Source of the DNA: Streptosporangiaceae bacterium
GTDB lineage: Bacteria; Actinomycetota; Actinomycetes; Streptosporangiales; Streptosporangiaceae
Direction of reading: 5' to 3'
DNA: 8,506 nt
NCBI GenBank assembly: GCA_030045295.1
Contig: JASIGD010000152.1
Span: 1-8,506 of the forward strand
The notes beneath the pieces are model-generated. The model was given only the letters and a program-made list of their open reading frames with translations. It was not told where the DNA came from and did no database searches. This document shows, piece after piece, positions 6,344 through 8,506 of this stretch. The position numbers were made by a program, and so were the translations under genes. How positions within the stretch are numbered: the stretch's first letter is position 1; the number at the start of each line of letters is the position of its first letter.

Positions 6344-8506
6344 CTGACCGCCTCGAGCGAGTATTCCGCCTGGTACAGCCGGATCGCCGCTACGTCGTCG
6401 CACGGTCCGGCCGCGTCGAGCACCTCGATGAACCTGACCATTTCCTCTTCCAGGAGCAGCCGGACCCGGTCCTGCAGGTCCGCGCGAGCCCTGGTGAGGA
6501 TCGCGGCCAGCAATCCCGGGCCGAACACGGAGGTCAGCAGCTGCCGCGGCTCGGCGTAGATGCTGGCGCCCTCAGAATCCGCGGCTAGAGCGTCCGCGCC
6601 CGGTGCGTCTTCGCCGAGCATCGCCACCAGCACCACCAGGCCGAGCGCCTCGTCGTCGAAGGAGATCCGCCTGGCCGCGGGCCGGAGGTCCTCGGCTTCT
6701 ACCAGCCGGGTCAGGTGGTCTTGCCAGGCGCCGACCGCGCGCTCGGCTCGCAGCGACAGGTCCGGCGCGGACCGGCTGAAGGCCGCGGCCTGGGTCGCGT
6801 CCGCCGCGTTTTCGCTCGCGCCGGCGCCGAAGACGGATTCGAAGACCTGCTTGGCACGTTCGCTGCGGACCCGCTCCGCAGCGGCGTCCACCAAGAGCAC
6901 GGCACCGGCGGGATCGCCGCGCCAGTTGCCGTCCAGATGCTCGGCGGCGCGGTCCGCGATGGAGACGATGAACGACGCCAGCGCCGAACGCAGCGACGCG
7001 TTGAGCGCCGCGGGGCGCGACGGTCCCCGGCGTGCGCGCTTGCCCTTCTTGCTGCCTTTGCCGCCGGTCTTGGCGGCCTTTCCGCCGCGGCGCGGCCGCA
7101 GGTCGCTGCCGACCATGCAATCTTGCCAGCGCGCGAGCACCTCGCCGCGGAGCAGCGTGCCGTTCTTCATGCCCGCGCTCGCCTCGGCGAAGGCGCGCTC
7201 GTATGCAGCCCTGGCGGCGTGGCGCAGCTTCGCGCTGAGCACGACCTGGGCCTCGACGTGCGCGGCCACGGCCGGAACCCGGGACTTGAACGTGTCGAGC
7301 ACGCCCGACATGGTTTGGGAGAGTACCGCGACCCTGCGGTCGGCCCGTGCGGCGGTATCAGCGAGCCAGTCACGAACGGGCTGATAAGCATCGGGCGGCA
7401 GCATCCCGTCGATGAGCGGGGTCTCGAGGATCACGAAACGGTTCTCGGCCGCGATCCCGTTCGCTTCGAGCATGGCCGTGAAGTGCGTCACGAGCTCGGC
7501 CCGGTAGGTCTGCGGGATGCGGGACAAGACGATGCCGAGCGACGCCTTGCGGTCCCGTGCGTGCTGGAGGATCTCCCAGACCGGGCTGTCCGCGTATCGG
7601 CTGGCGCTGGTCATGAACAGCCAGAGGTCCGACGCGTCGAGGAACTGGTAAGCGAACTCGTGGTGGGCCTGTACCACGGAGTCGATGTCCGGCGTGTCCA
7701 GCAGCGCGATGCCCCTCGGCATGCCCTCGCTCGCGGCTAGAACGAGCAGGCCGTCCCGGCCCGGCCGAGCCAGCCCCTCCTGCCTGACCCGGGGCAGCGT
7801 GGGCAGGAAGTTGTTCTCGGCGAACCACTCGAGGTCGTCCGGGTGACAGGCCAGGACCGGGCTGTTGGTCGTCGGGCGGCGGACGCCGGTCACGCTGACG
7901 CGGGCGCCGACGATGCTATTGATCAGAGTCGATTTCCCGGCGCCGGTGGAGCCGACCAGGGCGACGAGGATAGGCGCGGCGGACCGGCGGACCCTGGGCA
8001 GCAGGTAGTCGTCGATCTGGCTGAGGAGCTTGGTACGTTCGGCCTTCACCTCGGCGGAACCGGAGATCTCGAAGACAAGCGGGATCGCCGCGATTCGCTT
8101 CCTCAGGTTAAGCAGGGCGGCTTCGAGCAGGCGGGCGTCGACTCGGACGTGGGACTGGGGCTGGGCGGGTGCCCGGGGCGCGGCGGGTTCCTGGAGTGCG
8201 GCGGGTTCCTGGAGTGCGGCGGGTTCCTGCGGTGCGGCGGATTCCTGGGGCTGGGCGGGTTCCTGGAGTGACGTGGCTGGCGGGGCGGCGGGCTCGGCGG
8301 AGGCGGTCGGCGGGGCGGCGGGTTCGGCGGCGACCGCCACGGCCTCTGCTGCTGCCTCTGGCGGGGGCTCAGAGCTCGCCAAGACCGGCGGGGCCTCAGG
8401 GGCGCTGACAACCTCAAGGTGCTCGGTTCGCTCGCCGCGCGACACCTGGCCGGTTTGGGCCGCGACGTCGGCCAAGGCCTGGTCATCAGCCAAGGCCTGG
8501 TCATCA
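6340..8506 (-). CDS. Dynamin-family GTPase (DynA-like), N-terminus open at window edge
   Basis: Numbering is from a TTG at 8493; the frame stays open through 8506, so the true start is probably outside the window. Residues 1-115 are low-complexity Ala/Pro/Glu/Gln-rich sequence with short repeats. The G domain follows: P-loop GSTGAGKST (181-189), switch RPTT (206-209) and G3 DTPD (266-269). The segment aligned with G4 reads LSRIPQ (323-328), lacking the usual N/T-K-x-D. After about 390 the protein is largely helical, as expected for a dynamin stalk, interrupted by a strongly basic patch (465-493). It ends in LLLEEEMVRFIEVLDAAG and a short tail. No transmembrane segment is visible, so membrane contact would be peripheral or through its partner. 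It overlaps the membrane GTPase gene by 4 bases, and both probably act together, perhaps in septation as in Streptomyces DynA/DynB. Similar genes are sometimes mislabelled ABC transporter because of the P-loop. Confidence 0.88.
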   Translation of the reverse strand, partial: DDQALADDQALADVAAQTGQVSRGERTEHLEVVSAPEAPPVLASSEPPPEAAAEAVAVAAEPAAPPTASAEPAAPPATSLQEPAQPQESAAPQEPAALQEPAALQEPAAPRAPAQPQSHVRVDARLLEAALLNLRKRIAAIPLVFEISGSAEVKAERTKLLSQIDDYLLPRVRRSAAPILVALVGSTGAGKSTLINSIVGARVSVTGVRRPTTNSPVLACHPDDLEWFAENNFLPTLPRVRQEGLARPGRDGLLVLAASEGMPRGIALLDTPDIDSVVQAHHEFAYQFLDASDLWLFMTSASRYADSPVWEILQHARDRKASLGIVLSRIPQTYRAELVTHFTAMLEANGIAAENRFVILETPLIDGMLPPDAYQPVRDWLADTAARADRRVAVLSQTMSGVLDTFKSRVPAVAAHVEAQVVLSAKLRHAARAAYERAFAEASAGMKNGTLLRGEVLARWQDCMVGSDLRPRRGGKAAKTGGKGSKKGKRARRGPSRPAALNASLRSALASFIVSIADRAAEHLDGNWRGDPAGAVLLVDAAAERVRSERAKQVFESVFGAGASENAADATQAAAFSRSAPDLSLRAERAVGAWQDHLTRLVEAEDLRPAARRISFDDEALGLVVLVAMLGEDAPGADALAADSEGASIYAEPRQLLTSVFGPGLLAAILTRARADLQDRVRLLLEEEMVRFIEVLDAAGPCDDVAAIRLYQAEYSLEAVR
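6351..6354 (-). promoter_or_regulatory. Ribosome binding site deciding the membrane GTPase start
   Basis: Minus-strand GAGG lies 7 bases before the GTG at 6343, inside the last codons of the upstream dynamin gene. With the 4-base GTGA stop/start overlap it argues for translational coupling from this GTG. Confidence 0.55.
8162..8269. repeat. 18-bp tandem repeat array encoding Q-E-P-A-A-x
   Basis: About six 18-bp units lie head to tail inside the dynamin gene. Two are identical (8180-8197 and 8198-8215, gcggcgggttcctggagt). Those at 8216-8233, 8234-8251 and 8252-8269 differ at a few bases, and the one at 8162-8179 is degenerate. Since 18 is a multiple of three, copy-number change would keep the frame and only alter the length of the disordered N-terminal region. 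Confidence 0.8.
8471..8506. repeat. Perfect 18-bp tandem duplication encoding DDQALA
   Basis: gccaaggcctggtcatca occurs twice in immediate succession and reaches the right edge, so more copies could follow. In the dynamin frame each copy encodes D-D-Q-A-L-A. It keeps the frame open across the edge, which is why the real start codon cannot be placed. Confidence 0.85.

Noticed and set aside
6344..6403. ATG at 6403 as start of the membrane GTPase
   Set aside because: It would overlap the upstream gene by 64 bases and has no supporting ribosome site. GTG at 6343 has GAGG and a 4-base stop/start overlap.
8180..8269. CRISPR-like or mobile-element repeat
   Set aside because: The 18-bp units are contiguous without spacers, lie inside a coding frame and encode a simple hexapeptide, so they are a coding tandem repeat.
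8103..8504. Minus-strand frame starting with ATG at 8504, Pro/Arg-rich
   Set aside because: It overlaps the dynamin N-terminal region in another frame and its composition is typical of a shadow frame. The competing frame continues directly into the G domain.

Overview
The window is GC-rich throughout, uses GTG starts, and is densely packed. Its protein families (an actinobacterial-type DUF389 protein, a paired dynamin-like GTPase module, a COMT-like methyltransferase) point to the chromosome of a filamentous actinomycete. I see no mobile elements, tRNA or rRNA genes, CRISPR arrays or phage genes. It reads as ordinary chromosomal DNA.

Layout, left to right. (1) Positions 1-752, minus strand: the N-terminal 250 residues of a trypsin-fold HtrA/DegP-type serine protease. 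The catalytic triad is intact, no export signal is visible, and the C-terminal end lies beyond the left edge. (2) About 165 bases of intergenic DNA holding two GC-rich hairpins behind the methyltransferase and an AT-richer stretch with an 8-bp tandem repeat before the protease. (3) 918-1919, minus: a SAM-dependent methyltransferase of the plant-COMT-like family 2. Its usual catalytic His position reads Asn. (4) A short divergent promoter region with a compact palindrome. (5) 1978-2940 and 2949-3584, plus: a two-gene membrane-protein operon made of a DUF389 protein and a DedA-like (VTT domain) protein. (6) 3587-4159, minus: a small cysteine-dioxygenase-like cupin, convergent with the operon and only two bases away. 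(7) 4268-6343 and 6340-8506, minus: two large GTPases whose reading frames overlap by 4 bases. The upstream one is a soluble dynamin-family protein, open at the right edge of the window. The downstream one is a GTPase with two C-terminal transmembrane segments.

The GTPase pair is the most interesting part. Its organisation (a soluble dynamin-like protein coupled to a membrane-anchored partner) resembles the Streptomyces DynA/DynB pair, which stabilises FtsZ rings during sporulation septation. That equivalence is inferred from architecture, not proven. The two G domains look paralogous, but only the membrane-anchored one keeps a canonical G4 motif. Both carry long low-complexity regions of different types: Q-E-P-A-A repeats in one, and a linker with repeated P-P-W motifs in the other. 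I found no clear evidence of a wholly new system. The other observations are modest: a His-to-Asn change, a possible operator palindrome and a possible leaderless start.
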